From NCBI GenBank assembly GCA_029339505.1, contig JAQISU010000251.1:1824001-1888000 (forward strand): a stretch of 64,000 nt of DNA, written 5' to 3'. The stretch is from Unio delphinus (Eukaryota > Mollusca > Bivalvia > Unionida > Unionidae). Shown here one piece after another: positions 1 to 13,079 of this stretch (positions are counted from its first letter, which is position 1; each line of letters begins with the position of its first letter). The notes below the pieces were generated by a model. The model saw nothing but the letters and a program-made list of their open reading frames with translations. It had not been told where the DNA came from and ran no database searches. A program made the translations under genes and the position numbers.

Positions 1-1130
1 CTTCAACTTACCAATGATACACAACACTCTGTCATCCAGAATTTCCTTTCCAATAAATTACCAAACCAAAATATTCTTTATTTCTTGCTTGTTTAATTTG
101 TTTTTACGTCGGAATCTTTTTATTTTCTGGCAAAATTAAGCAGCGCATACAAAATTGAACATTGTAAATGTTTGTTAGTTTCACAATAAGATTTATTAAA
201 TGCGTGAAATTAAGACAATTTCTATTATTTATCATATGTTATAAGCAAATTCATATCCCGGACCAGCCCTCAGTTTCTGTTTAAAATCGGTTCCATAATC
301 TTAAACTCAGTAACTGAAAGAATCGAAAGCAACATGTTGAGCAAAATGCAACACGCAATATTTTCCCAAGAATACAAAGTGAAAAATATTAAAGACGCAT
401 TATTGTGAATTAAGTCCCAAATAATCCTAACTGTTATATTACAAGTCCAATGAGCATAGATTGAATTCCATTAGTCATAAATATGCAAACGCACAAATAG
501 TCTTGAATGTGTTGATGTACCAATAATCTTGAATGTGATGATGTACCATCAACCTTGATGTATATCAATAATATTTATCTAAATATATTGTTATTGGAGG
601 AACACTACTACCAATGTAGCCTTTAGTTCATAATGTGAATGAGCACTTTGTATTTCCAATGTATTATTTAAATCAACAATTTTTCTAAAATTGAATCTGA
701 GCACAACAGTGAATGATTCTACAGACTGACCTTAAAACAGACAGGTATACATGTTTTACTTCGCCCTTTATTTATAGATTGTCACATGATACAACCATGT
801 GCTCTGGATGTTGTTTATTTCCAATATAAATTTCAATTAATATTGCCAACTCGGTCGTTTTTTTTCAACGCAACTTGTAAACAAGTTTAGACCGTGAACT
901 AAATTGTTATGTAAAAAGGCTAAACTCTACCTTAAATCTGGGACAAAGGTCAAGCACAAAATATGAACTTAAATAGGGATAAAGAATCCTAGAGGGGATT
1001 TGTTAGCCCTTCATATTTATTATGCTACCCTGAAAAGAGGCGTTCTGACGATAATAGAGCTATGAAAACAAAGGTCTTTATAATACCATACATGCTAAAA
1101 TTTTCTTATATATCTTATATATTTTACACT
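1..1130. other. AT-rich stretch without a gene
   Basis: No reading frame with coding character, no RNA gene and no clear repeat was seen. The sequence is AT-rich intergenic or intronic DNA upstream of the GIMAP exon and could hold introns or untranslated exons of that gene. Confidence 0.5.
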
Positions 1131-1140
1131 CATTTTCCAG

Positions 1141-1400
1141 GCGAAAAAATCTCCAATTTCCGACCGGTTGCATCATGTGGCAAAACGTATCAAAATTATC
1201 TGGTGAGTAAGAAGATAATGTTATCTCGGTCAACGACATCTCTATCATTATATCAATTATGGCTAAAGGTAATACAAACAGACCCTCCAACTACAGAGGC
1301 TTTAGTCCGCGTCGGTTTAAAAAAAATTGGGATAAAAGAAGGGATGGATACAATACTTGGATACATGGCAACAAACAAGCCAGTTTTAGGTTGTTCTGCT
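1141..1400 (+). pseudogene. possible death-fold exon fragment upstream of GIMAP
   Basis: A pyrimidine-rich acceptor (tttccag, ending at 1140) and a donor (gtgagt at 1203) bound a 62-bp open segment encoding ISDRLHHVAKRIKII, which looks like the first helices of a death-fold domain. Shortly downstream, in another frame, the sequence encodes YQLWLKVIQTDPPTTEALVR followed by VGLKKIGIKEGMDTI, which has the spacing of the last helices (W, ALxxxGLxxIA-like). The two halves are not in one frame and the gap between them is very short for an intron, so this may be a decayed exon or chance. If real, it would be the N-terminal adaptor domain of the GIMAP gene downstream. The family match is pattern recognition only. 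Confidence 0.28.
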
Positions 1401-2066
1401 GTTGATAATATGTTTATGTTACATAATTATTCCGTAAACATTTAAAAAGCATAAGGGTATTTCATTTAAACACACAAGTATTAATACATTCACTTTGTCA
1501 ACGACGAAAAACTGGAACAGTAACATACGTAATGACGTCATACTTGTATTGTCATATGAGATCTTAGTGGTAATACCAAAGTATTCACAAACTGTATCAA
1601 CAGAAGAAGAAAAATTACTTACGTTTGCCATAGAGTACAGAGCAGCTTGGTCTTAAATAGCACAAAAGCAATCGACTTTTTTAAAACAAGGCAAGTATCG
1701 GCCATATGTTCAATAATGTTATATACAAAGCTTCACCACAAAGAAAACAATACAAGTTGTTAATGATGATAAAAAAATATGAAGAAACAATTTGCACATT
1801 TGATGGAAAGGTTAAAATTTCACAAAATAAGCATAATATTTGCAACACGCGATGCAATCTAATTAGCCTACAGTGTAATTTTCATTCCGAAGGGTACTCC
1901 CTTATATAGATCTCTCCCTGACCCAAAAGTTCTCGTCAGGAGCATAGTCATCTGAGAAAGAGAATTGGTTTATGTATTGTATGCAAGATAATTACTCGGC
2001 GTAGGAACAAGTAACAGTGTAAGTTAAGTGCTACTTAACATTATTTACAGGTTATATATTTTGCAG

Positions 2067-3283
2067 GAGAATTAGCCGAGATTTACAATGAGGTTGATAA
2101 ATACCAAAGAAACGAAGAAAGAAGAATCATTTTGATTGGTAAAACTGGAACAGGAAAAAGCACTCTTGGAAATGCAATTTTAGGTGCCCACATTTTTAAA
2201 AAGAAGGGTGTCCAGATGCAGTCCAATACTACACACTGCCAGGTTGGACGAAGGACGAGAAAGGACGGGAAGGAAATAGTCGTACTTGATACACCTGGAC
2301 TAATGGATACGAAACGAAAGCAAGAGGAAATAATTGAAGAGCTTTGTAAATGCACTGCCATTACGGCGCCTGGTCCACATGCATTTTGCTTAGTTATCCG
2401 GGGCAATGAGCGATTTACTCAAGAAAACATAGACACTTTGGACGAGTTTTGCGCTTTCTTCGGTGAGGAAATCTACAAGTACGTAATCGTCGTCTTCACA
2501 CATAAAGCAAGCATGGGGAAGAGTGCAACGACCGACAAATGCCTTTCCTTACTTCCCGCTGAATTTGTCACTAAGTTCTCGAAATATGGAGGAACGAAAA
2601 TTGCTATAGAGAGTACTGCTGCAAAGAAAGAACTAAAAAAACAGATCAATGAAGTATTCAAGCCGATAGAAGAAATTATCGAACAAAATGATGGTGGCTA
2701 CTATTCGGAAGAGAAGTTTAAGGCGGTAGAGGAAGCTTTTAGAAAGCGCATCCCCAAAATTCAACAAGAGGTAGACAAACTGTTCCAAGGAAAGAAAAAG
2801 TCGCTTGAGGATGAGTATCAAGAGAAAGCGAAACGGTTCGAAGAACGCGAAAATATATTGACAAAGAAACTTCAAGAAGAAAAGGACAAACGTATGCAGG
2901 AGCAACAATTGAAAGAAAAAGAGAAACTTGAGAAAGATGCTTGTGTAGCTCATATGAAAAAGGCGGAGGCAAAGCATCAGAAAGAAATCAAGTTTTTGGA
3001 AGAAAAACTAGAAAAAGAAGGTAAGGAAAGAGAGAAAACTAAAGAAGATTTTGATCGGAAAATGGAGGAGATTAAAAAGAAAGAAGTACGAGATCTTCGC
3101 GCTACTATTATCGAGGAAAGAAGCAAAGCAAGAGAGGTAGTTCCGGAAATTAAAGGTTTCCGTGACGTGGCGATGAATGCAGTAATGGAAGGAGCTGGTC
3201 GGTTCTACGATTTTGCTTACGATGTTATCGTACCTGCCATTGTAGCCACTATTAGGCAATATTTCGTGACTTCTGATAGCTAA
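2067..3283 (+). CDS. AIG1/GIMAP-type GTPase, last coding exon
   Basis: This exon encodes about 404 residues of an AIG1-domain GTPase. The acceptor ttgcag ends at 2066 and the frame is open from there; no in-frame ATG precedes the P-loop, so the protein starts in an upstream exon. The G1 loop GKTGTGKST is at residues 24-32 and the G3 motif DTPG at about 74-77. The AIG1 conserved box (ending in the FTQENIDTLDEF segment) and a G4-like FTHKAS follow. Residues from about 215 to 350 are a long charged coiled coil rich in E, K and R. The C-terminal 40 residues are hydrophobic and amphipathic and may touch membranes. GIMAPs are GTP-binding proteins linked to immunity and cell survival, expanded in bivalves. 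No break was seen, so the exon looks functional. Stop TAA at 3281-3283. Confidence 0.9.
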
Positions 3284-3289
3284 TTTTGT

Positions 3290-4865
3290 TTCTGTCGTAG
3301 TATTGTTGCAATAACTAAATTCTTGTTTGACGAGAAAACAAGAATACAGTTAAACAAAATAATACAAAAACAAAAGAAAATAACACCACAAAAAAAGCAT
3401 TAAACAACCAGTAACTATTTAATAAAAAATGTTAATGATTTTGCTGAAAAGATCACCAAACAGGATTAAGGTTTTTCTGTGATGTTAAAGTCATGGAACA
3501 GACTTGTATAATTGTCCTATTAAGAAGAATGGTGGCTTTTACGGCCTTTTCAGTTTTGAGCACATTCATATAATACTGGATGTACCTCTCATGACTGCTC
3601 ATTTATCAACAGGATTTGATAAAAAAAAGCGCAATAAATGATTGTGTTATGACTGTGTTGTTTTAAACTAAGTAAAAGAATATAGCGAAACCCAACAAGG
3701 TTAGTATAATTCAACAAGTAATGTATTTATCTAGAATATAAAGTAAATTATTTTTTTAACAAAAACCTTCAGTATTGCGAATTAAAAACCAATAGTCCAT
3801 AAACATCCATCAAATGAATCAACTCGAATGAATCAACTCGAATTAAACTCAATTGACATTCCAAATATGAGCCGGTCTTTAATGTGTTAATATGACTGTT
3901 AGTTGCCTTTTATATGGAAATGTGTCAGCAGTCATTTGATAAATCAAAATAATATAATCTATGAATTCACTATAATTCAAACAATGTTTCTGTCCAAGAC
4001 TATAATTTAAGAGTACGTTGTATTTCCAATGAATAATATTTTTAGTGCAGTCTAGTTCTTACAACTTTACTAGCCTTTGACAACGCATGTTTAAAACAAG
4101 GGAGGAGATTACTCGCTGTAACTTCAGTTGACATAAATTTATCTTTCAATAACTTAAATGGTGCACAGACAGTATGTCCAAAACCAAGTTCAAAAAGACT
4201 AAATCTGATTCCCAACAGCAAACAACAGCAAGTTAACTCCCCCGTTCCAGTCTTTTTATGTATCTATGCAATAAGACCTAATCGTATTCTTGAAATGTTT
4301 CATGAAATCGTTCTTGACTTTCATGGTGATAGGCAACATATAAAGTCTTTGATGCCTAATGCATGCATTAGGTGCAGAAAATTACAGAGGTAACATTTGT
4401 TCTTTCTTTTGAAAGGAAAGATTTTGGAAGACCAAAGTATGTCAAAAACGTTATTGTTTCTTTCAACAAGGTTCTAGTTTAAATAGTCCTCATAGGAATT
4501 AACACTGGAAAGCTTGGTAATGCACACATTATGTTCAACAAGTTTGATTACCTGACTTGGTCCTCGGAAACGGACCTACACAGTCTATAATTATTCTGCT
4601 ATATGGTTCGTCAAAACAGGAATAAGTTGCCGACAAGCATCTTCGGGTTGGGTTTTCCTACCATTTGACACTTGAGACAAGATCCACAATATTTACAAAA
4701 TATCATTTGTAACTTTCGGCGTTTAAAAATGATTTAAGATATTTCAAATAGTCTTATTGATCCCCACATGACCGGTCAATGGAGCGTCTTGTGCTAGGCT
4801 AAGCATTTCTTGTCAAAATTACCTCAAAACAAGTTTGTCACTGACCACTTACCACACTCGGGAAC
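3290..4865. other. AT-rich stretch without a gene
   Basis: Probable 3' untranslated region of the GIMAP gene followed by intergenic DNA. No reading frame or RNA gene of note was seen. Confidence 0.5.
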
Positions 4866-4867
4866 AT

Positions 4868-5522
4868 CATGAGATATATGTGTGTGTCTATTCACCATAA
4901 TTAGAATGAAGGGAATGTGTGTGTCTAGTCACCGTAATTAGAAGGAAGAGAATGTGTGTGTCTAGTCACCATAATTAGAATGAAGAGACTGTGTGTCTAG
5001 TCACCATAATGAGAATGAAGGGAATGTGTATGTCTAGTCACCATAATTAGAATGAAGAGAATGTGTGTGTGTTTGTGTCTAGTCACCATCAGTAGAATCA
5101 AGGGAATGTGTGTGTCTAGTCACCATAATTAGAATCAAGGGAATGTGTGTGTCTAGTCACCATAATTAGAATCAAAGGAATAAGAGTGTCTTGTCACCAT
5201 AATTAGAATGAAGAGAATGTGTGTGTCTAGTCACCATAATTAGAATGAAGAGAACGTGAGTGTGTGTGTGTGTCTAGTCACCATCATTAGAATCAAGGGA
5301 ATGTGTGTGTATAGTCACCGTAATTAGAATCAAGGGAATGTGTGTGTCTTGTAACCATAATTAGAATCAGGGGAACATGTGTGTCTAGTCACCGTAATTA
5401 GAATGAAAGGACTGTGAGTGTCTTGTCACCATAATTAGAATGAAGAGAATGTGTGTGTCTAGTCACCATAATTAGAATGAAGAGAATGTGTGTGTCTAGT
5501 CACCATAATTATAATGAAGAGA

Positions 5523-5571
<49 letters not shown>

Positions 5572-6925
5572 TAGTGACCATAATTAGAATCAAGCGCATG
5601 TGCGTGTCTTGTAACCATAATTAGAATCAAGGGAACGTGTGTGTCTAGTCACCATAATTAGAATCAAAGGAATGCGTGTGTCTAGTCACCATAATCAGAA
5701 TCAAGGGAATGTGTGTGTCTAGTCACCATAATTAGAATCAAAGGAATAAGAGTGTCTTGTCACCATAATCAGAATGAAGAGAATGTGTGCGTCTAGTCAC
5801 CATAATTAGAATGACGAGAATGTGTGTGTGTGTGTGTGTGTCTAGTCACCATCATTAGAATCAAGGGAATGTGTGTGTATAGTCACCATAATTAGAATCA
5901 AGGGAATGTGTGTGTCTTGTAACCATAATTAGAATCAGGGGAACATGTGTGTCTAGTCACCATAATCAGAATGAAAGGAATGTGAGTGTCTTGTCACCAT
6001 AATTAGAATAAAGAGAATGTGTGTGTCTAGTCACCATAATTAGAATGAAGAGAATGTGTGTGTCTAGTCACCATAATTATAATAAAGAGAATGTGTGTGT
6101 GTGTGTGTGTGTGTGTCTAGTAACCATAATTAGAATCAAGCGCATGTGCGTGTCTTGTAACCATAATTAGAATCAAGGGAACGGTGTGTCTAGTCACCAT
6201 AATTAGAATCAAAGGAATGTGTGTGTCTAGTCACCATAATTAGAATCAAGGGAATGTGTGTGTCTAGTCACCACAATTAGAATCAAAGGAATAAGAGTGT
6301 CTTGTCACCATAATTAGAATGAAAAGAATGTGTGTGTCTAGTCACCATAATTAGAATGAAGAGAATGTGTGTGTGTGTGTGTGTGTCTAGTCACCATCAT
6401 TAAAATCAAGGGAATGTGTGTGTATAGTCACCATAATTAGAATCAAGGGAATGTGTGTGTCTTGTAACCATAATTAGAATCAAGGGAACGTGTGTGTCTA
6501 GTCACCATAATTAGAATCAAAGGAATGTGAGTGTCTTGTCACCATAATTAGAATGAAGAGAATGTGTGTGTCTCGTCACCATAATTAGAATGAAGAGAAT
6601 GTGTGTGTCTAGTCACCATAATTAGAATGAAGAGAATATGTGTGTCTAGTCACCATAATTATAATGAAGGGAATGTGTGTGTCTAGTCACCATAATTATA
6701 ATGAAGGGAATGAGTGTCTAGTCAACATAATTAGAATGAAGGGAATGTGTGTCTAGTCAACATAATTAGAATGAAGAGATTATGTTTGTCTAGTCACCAT
6801 GATTAGAAGGAAGGGAATGTGTGTGTCTATTCACCATAATCAGAATGAAGAGAATGTGTGTCTAGTCAACATAATTAGAATGAAGAGAATATGTGTGTCT
6901 AGTCACCATAATTATAATGAAGAGA

Positions 6926-6958
<33 letters not shown>

Positions 6959-8545
6959 TAGTGACCATAATTAGAATCAAGGGAATGCGTGTGTCTTGTA
7001 ACCATAATTAGAATCAAGGGAATGTGTGTATATATTCACCATAATTAGAATCAAAGGAATAAGAGTGTCTGGTCACCATAATTAGAATGAAGAGAATGTG
7101 TGTGTCTAGTCACCATAATTAGAATGAAGAGAATGTGTGTGTGTGTGTGTCTAGTCACCATCATTAGAATCAAGGGAATGTGTGTGTATAGTCACCATAT
7201 TTAGAATCAAGGGAATGTGTGTGTGTCTTGTAACCATAATTAGAATCAAGGGAACGTGTGTGTCTAGTCACCATAATTAGAATCAAAGGAATGTGAGTGT
7301 CTTGTCACCATAATTAGAATGAAGAGAATGTGTGTGTCTCGTCACCATAATTAGAATGAAGAGAATGTGTGTGTCTAGTCACCATAATTAGAATGAAGAG
7401 AATATGTGTGTCTAGTCACCATAATTATAATGAAGGGAATGTGTGTGTCTAGTCACCATAATTATAATGAAGGGAATGAGAGTGTCTAGTCACCATAATT
7501 AGAATGAAGGGAATGTGTGTCTAGTTACCATAATTAGAATGAAGAGAATGTTGTGTCTATTCACCATAATTAGAATGAAGAGAATGTGTGTGTCTCGTCA
7601 CCATAATTAGAATGAAGAGAATGTGTGTGTCTAGTCACCATGATTAGAATGAAGGGAAAGTGTGTGTCTATTCACCATAATTAGAATGAAGAGAATGTGT
7701 GTCTAGTCAACATGATTAGAATGAAGAGAATGTGTGTGTCTAGTCAACATAATTATAATGAAGGGAATGAGTGTGTCTAGTCACCATAATTAGAATGAAG
7801 GGAATGTGTGTCTAGTTACCATAATTAGAATCAAGGGAACGTGTGTGTCTAGTCACCATAATTAGAATCAAAGGAATGTGAGTGTCTTGTCACCATAATT
7901 AGAATGAAGACAATGTGTGTCTCTAGTCACCATAATTAGAATGAAGAGAATGTGTGTGTCTAGTCACCATAATTATAATGAAGGGAATGTGTGTGTCTAG
8001 TCACCATAATTATAATGAAGGGAATGAGTGTGTCTAGTCACCATAATTAGAATGAAGGGAATGTGTGTCTAGTTACCATAATTAGAATGAAGGGAATGTG
8101 TGTGTCTATTCACTATAATTAGAATAAAGAGATTGTGTGTGTCTAGTCACCATCATTAGAATTAAGAGAATGTGTGTGTCTAGTCACCATAATTAGAATG
8201 AAGGGAATGTGTGTCTAGTTACCATAATTAGAATGAAGGGAATGTGTGTGTCTATTCACTATAATTAGAATAAAGAGATTGTGTGTGTCTAGTCACCATA
8301 ATTAGAATGAAGAGAATATGTTTGTCTAGTCACCATGATTAGAATGAAGGGAATGTGATTGTGTCTATTCACCTTAATTAGAATGAAGAGAATGTGTGTC
8401 TAGTCAACATAATTAGAATGAAGAGAATGTGTCTAGTCACCATAATCAGAATAAAGAGAATGTGTGGTTGTGTGTTCTAGTCACCATAATTAAAATGAAG
8501 AGAATGTGTCTAGTCACCATGATTAGAAGGAAGAGAATGTGTGGT
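4868..8545. repeat. minisatellite array, about 36-bp unit with higher-order pattern
   Basis: About 3.7 kb of tandem copies, roughly 100 in all, of a unit close to GTGTGTCTAGTCACCATAAT plus TAGAATGAAGAGAATGT. Units differ at fixed places (tcaaggga versus tgaagaga, tagtcacc versus ttgtaacc) and by expansion of the internal GT run, for example near 5526-5570 and 6926-6957. Variant units recur in the same order: the caagcgcatg variant sits at 5591 and 6137, and the catcat variant at 5282, 5850, 6395 and 7159. This gives a higher-order period of about 0.55 kb, and one of about 0.76 kb. Open frames within it are by-products of the repeat and are not genes. Confidence 0.97.
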
Positions 8546-8549
8546 AAAA

Positions 8550-9480
8550 AGAGAATAACTGGAATTAATACCGCCTGACTGATTAATTATAAAAGTGACT
8601 TTGTCAAAAGATTGACAAAGGAATAATGCTCTCATCAACATCGTTCTCAGGAACTCATTTGGCCATAGGTCATGAGACAAAGTCTAATAAGAAATTAATT
8701 CAGTTAAGAGGAACATTAACATATCCGCACTCTGGTCCCTAAAGAAAAACATTTTCACTTACAATCAAAATACCTGTTAATAAAAGACAGAACGTCCTGG
8801 GTCACTTCATATTTTAATAGGGATGGGAATAATGACCATGAAGCAATAAAGAACCTTTCGACATGAACTGGCTATGATTCGCCATAATAAAGTAAAACCT
8901 AAGCACTATAACTGTTTATTGGTTTACTAACACAGCTGAGAAATTTATAGGTTAAAGCTATTAGGGGGTGACTAGATTTGTTCCTGGAAAAATGCGAAAA
9001 TGCCATAAATATAACATAATATTGTGTTAGACCGAGATGTTGCTCATATTTTCAATTTTTTTTATGGCTATGTCAGACAATTTGTGTTTGCTTTAGGACT
9101 GAATAAATTACGGTTGTTTTAATCATTCTACTCAGTTGATTACCTGATATATACAAATATACGCACTTGGCAATTTAGGTTTCTAATTCCTCTAAAAAAA
9201 GAATTTACCGGTTATTTTTAAGAATATAACATTTCAAACATTTAAAAGTAGTAGCACATATACAAAAAAAAATTGTTTATTTTAACAAAGTTATCTATAA
9301 TGAATCATAGGTGTCCAGTTGAAACTAGAAAATTCCTAAATTTGTATATGAAGGAAAAGGTAAATTGTGTGCATGACAAGATATAAGAAAATAATGTCCG
9401 TATGCTGCTGATAAAGAAAAACAATGCTTGAGAAGAAAGGATGTAAATTCATACATATTTATTAAGCATCTAATAATACA
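8550..9480. other. AT-rich stretch without a gene
   Basis: Nothing recognisable between the minisatellite and the LINE. The last ten bases (9471-9480, taataataca) are one copy of the LINE target-site duplication. Confidence 0.5.
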
Positions 9481-11992
9481 AATTTAGTTAATTACTTTTG
9501 CCCGTCACCCTTGCCGACGTATAGGCCGCCCACATAAGATCGCCAGAGGCTTCTGTCCTGTGCCATTCTCTCATGCTGACTCCAGGTGTGACCCATCTTA
9601 GTGATGTCTGCCTCAAGGTCGCGTCGCCAGGTGTTTCTTGGTAATCCTCTTCTCCTCTTGCCTTCAGGGTTCCACCTCAATGCCTGTCGGTTAATGTTGG
9701 TTGGCGGCTTACGTAGGGTGTGTTCTATCCAACCCCACTTTTTCTTCTTGATCTCATCCTCTACCGGAAGCTGGGAGGTTCTCTGCCACAGGTTGATGTT
9801 GCTGATGATGTCTGGCCAGCGGATCTGGAGAATTCTTCTTAGGCAGCTGTTAATGAAGGTCTGAACTCTCTTTACTGTGGACTTCTCCAGGTCCCTTCTC
9901 CATACAGTAGGACTGACTTCACGTTGGAGTTGAACAATATGATCTTGGTAGTCAAGGAAATTTGTTTGGACCTCCTGATGTTCTTAAGCTGCATAAGCTG
10001 CTCTCGCCTTGTCTTGACATCTGCCTCTGTGCCACCCTGCTGGTTGATAATGCTGTATAGTTATGTAAAGGACTCCAACTCTTCCAGGGGACTTCCCTGC
10101 AGTGTGACTGGGTTGTTGCTGATATAATTGATCTTGAGGATCCTGGTATTGTCTTTGTGGATGTTGAGGTCAACCAGTGCATATGTGGCTGCCAGTATGT
10201 CGATCTTGTCCTGCATTTGCTGCTGACTGTGGGACAAGAGCGCTAGGTAATCGGTAAAGTCCAGGTCCTCAGCTTGCTTTCACAATTTCCACTGGATCCC
10301 AATTCTCCGCCCATTGATTTTCGTCATCATAATCCAGTCGATAACGAGAGGGAAGATAAATGGTAACATCAAGTAGCCTTGCCTGACGCCAGTCTGCACT
10401 AGGAAGGTGTCTGTGTGCTGTCCTGCATGAATGAATCTGCAGGACATTCCTTTCTAAGTGTTCTTGATCAGGTTCACCACCTTAGTTGGAATGCCATAGT
10501 GGCGAAGAAGTTTCTGGAGTGTCTCTCAGTCCACGCTGTCAAAAGCCTTCTCATAATCGATAAAGTTTATGTGCAGTGAAGAATCCACTCCAACGATTGC
10601 TCAACTATGATGCGAAGGAAGCTATTTGGTCCGTACACGATCTGTTTTGCAGGGAGCCTGCTTGCTCATCTCGTAACGTGGGGTCGACAGCCTCCTTGAT
10701 CCTCTCCAAGAGAACCTGGTTACTGACATGAGTATGATTCCTTTATAGTTGGAGCAGTTGCTGAGGTCGCCTTTCTTTGGGATCTTGATGAGGTGTCCTT
10801 CCTTCCAGTTAGTCGGAATTTCTTCTTCCTCCCATATCTTCAGAACGAGAAGGAGGGTATAGCATTTCCTTGCCGTTCGGTTGATGGTTTTTCTGATCTC
10901 GTCTATGTTGGGATTGTCACAGCTTATGAGGAGATCTATATTGGCTGGTTGGATTTCTGGGGAATTTGGTGGTGCTGAAATGTTCAACAGTTCTTCAAAA
11001 AGTTCTGCCCGTCTATTCATTTGGTCTTCTGTACTTGGTATGGACTTTTCCTGCTTGTCCTTTACGGGTCTCTCTGTTTTACTGTACTTGCCGGACAGCT
11101 TCTTGGTGATATCATACAGATTCTTCATGTTTCCACTTCTGGCCGCTTCTTCTGCCTATGCTGCCATTCCATCAAGGTAGTTTCTCGTTTCTATCTTGAT
11201 GGTTCTTTTCACTTCTCTGTGGGCGTCAGTGTACTCTTTTTGTACCTTTACCTTTTTAGTTCTTGTCTTACTTGTATTTACTGCTGCTTTATTCTGTTTA
11301 CGCTTATGGATTTTGCGCAATGTTTTGGCTGAAAGCCATTTCGTTCTGCTGGTGCTTCATGGGGCCTAGTAATTCTTGGTATGTTCATTTTACTGCCTTC
11401 TTAAATTTTTGCCGTATGTTGTTCACGCTGTCAACCTCGTCTTCAAGCAGCTCTTGTAGCACTTGGTACTTGTTGTTAAGAGTAAGTCTATATTCTTCTT
11501 TAGTAATTGCATCTTTCAACAGGACGATGTTATACCTTGTTTTCTTCTCTTGTGTGCCCATCCAGTTTTTCTTCAGTTTACGTTTCAGCCTTGCAACCAC
11601 TAGGTGGTGGTCAGATGCTACATCTGCTCCCCTCTTCCCCCTCACATCTCTCCTGTCATCAGTTTTCTTTGTCCAGATTGAATCCATTTCGTCTCTCTGA
11701 TGCCCAGTAGGGGTTTGTTGTAGTTTCTCATCTCTGCTGCTACCTGTGCTGCTTTTCCTGCCTCATACATTGTCCTCACGTTCCATGTTGCGATGTTAAT
11801 ACTCCTGCTTGATAGAAGGGTGGTCTGCTTTGTGACACATAGTGTCGTAAGGTTTCACTCAGGCTATCAGTTTCTGTTTTTTTCTTTTGTCGACGTTTTT
11901 GTAGCAAGTTGGGTTTAACAGGGTCGGGGTGCTAGCACCACGCCCAACCCTCCTCCTGTTACACCCAGGTTAGGGACCGGCGATGGCGGACT
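9481..11992 (-). mobile_element. RTE-like non-LTR retrotransposon (LINE), decayed
   Basis: The minus strand reads from the 5' end near 11990 through an endonuclease remnant (ATWNVRTMYEAGKAA-like at about 11750-11800), a long linker, reverse transcriptase (about 10240-10900) and the C-terminal tail near 9500-9680 (GKRRRGLPRNTWRRDLEAD). RT blocks seen include NYKGIILMSV and GVRQGYL. The catalytic FADD box reads FTDY at about 10240-10255, so the enzyme is dead even apart from the many frameshifts and stops. The 10-bp direct repeat taataataca at 9471-9480 and 11993-12002 flanks the element and is a credible target-site duplication. Compared with complete RTE elements the endonuclease part is short and damaged. 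The clade (RTE/RTE-X) is named from motif style only. Confidence 0.88.
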
Positions 11993-12900
11993 TAATAATA
12001 CATATTGAACACACAAATAATATTAGGAACAAATATAGAACTGATATTCAAATCAATTTATTTCTAGGTAAACTCAAAATAGCTATATCCTTTTCCGTAT
12101 CAAAAGTGAACTTCTATTCTTTTTATATCTGACATTGTACGAAGCATTTTCAATATTTCATGTTCGTATTTATTACTTTTGTTTAGTCATTCCATTTTGT
12201 ACATAATGTTAACCTTATCGTTATTGTTTTATTCCTTTTGTGAGATAACTGTTTTCGAAACTATACAAAATTAGGCCACGTAGGCAATGGTGTTAATGGT
12301 TGTTTCCATGGCAATGCACTCCTTAATACGATAGAATACTTGTTAAACCGAAGTAAGGTCGACAGTGTAGTTGCATGCGACGAGTATAAAGCTACGTTTG
12401 AACGGGTTTTATATCGATGCAGTGAAACTATTCTTATAGCAATTTCTACAGTAATATTCTGTGTTTTCGCTTCAAAAGGAATCGAGAGGAAATAAAAGAT
12501 AACCTTCTCTTGTATCCTTCACAACTTACCAAATTTTCCTCAATTGGGATTACATGTATTACAATAGATAATTCGTGTTGTGTCGAAAATTGACGAGAAC
12601 AATTGTGGGCTATGATACGTGTTACTTTTAGTTTGGAAAATTTGGGTTTCGACCATGGTAACAGTTTTCTCGAAACAAAGAAGCATATTGCCTAACATAT
12701 TGCTTTTAAAATGACATGATATGTCAGAGATATGTCAGAGAATAAAACATACATGTCATTGTTAGAAAATAAATTTTATATGTAGGAAAATGTATTTTAG
12801 ACTTAAATGTATATACGATATGATATACTGAAGTACTGACTAATTGTAACAAAGTTCTGTATAATGAAACCGTGAAGTTGCACAATTTTGATCTGTCTGA
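11993..12900. other. AT-rich stretch without a gene
   Basis: After the second copy of the LINE target duplication (11993-12002) nothing coding was seen. Confidence 0.5.
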
Positions 12901-12904
12901 AGAA

Positions 12905-13075
12905 AAATGTGAATTGTGTGCCTGAGAAGATATATATAAATGTGAATTGTGTAGCTCACAAAATGAAGGAAATAATGTGAATTGTGTAACTTATAAGATA
13001 AAAGAATATAAGAAAAATATTAAATTTGTGCCTGACAAGATATAAATATGTGAATTGTGTGCCTATCCAGGTACT
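12905..13075. repeat. degenerate short tandem repeat
   Basis: Several imperfect copies of a unit around tgtgaattgtgtgcctgaca followed by agatataaa, spaced 35-45 bp. A related single copy lies near 9360-9390. Probably an old minisatellite. Confidence 0.6.
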
Positions 13076-13079
13076 GACA

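Noticed and set aside
2083..3259. Several minus-strand open frames across the GIMAP exon
   Set aside because: They are antisense shadows of the charged coiled-coil coding sequence.
6799..7011. Open frame of 70 codons in the minisatellite
   Set aside because: The protein is a direct translation of the repeat; there is no start context or domain.
4868..8545. CRISPR-like array of regular repeats
   Set aside because: Units are contiguous and similar along their whole length with no unique spacers, and the setting is eukaryotic.
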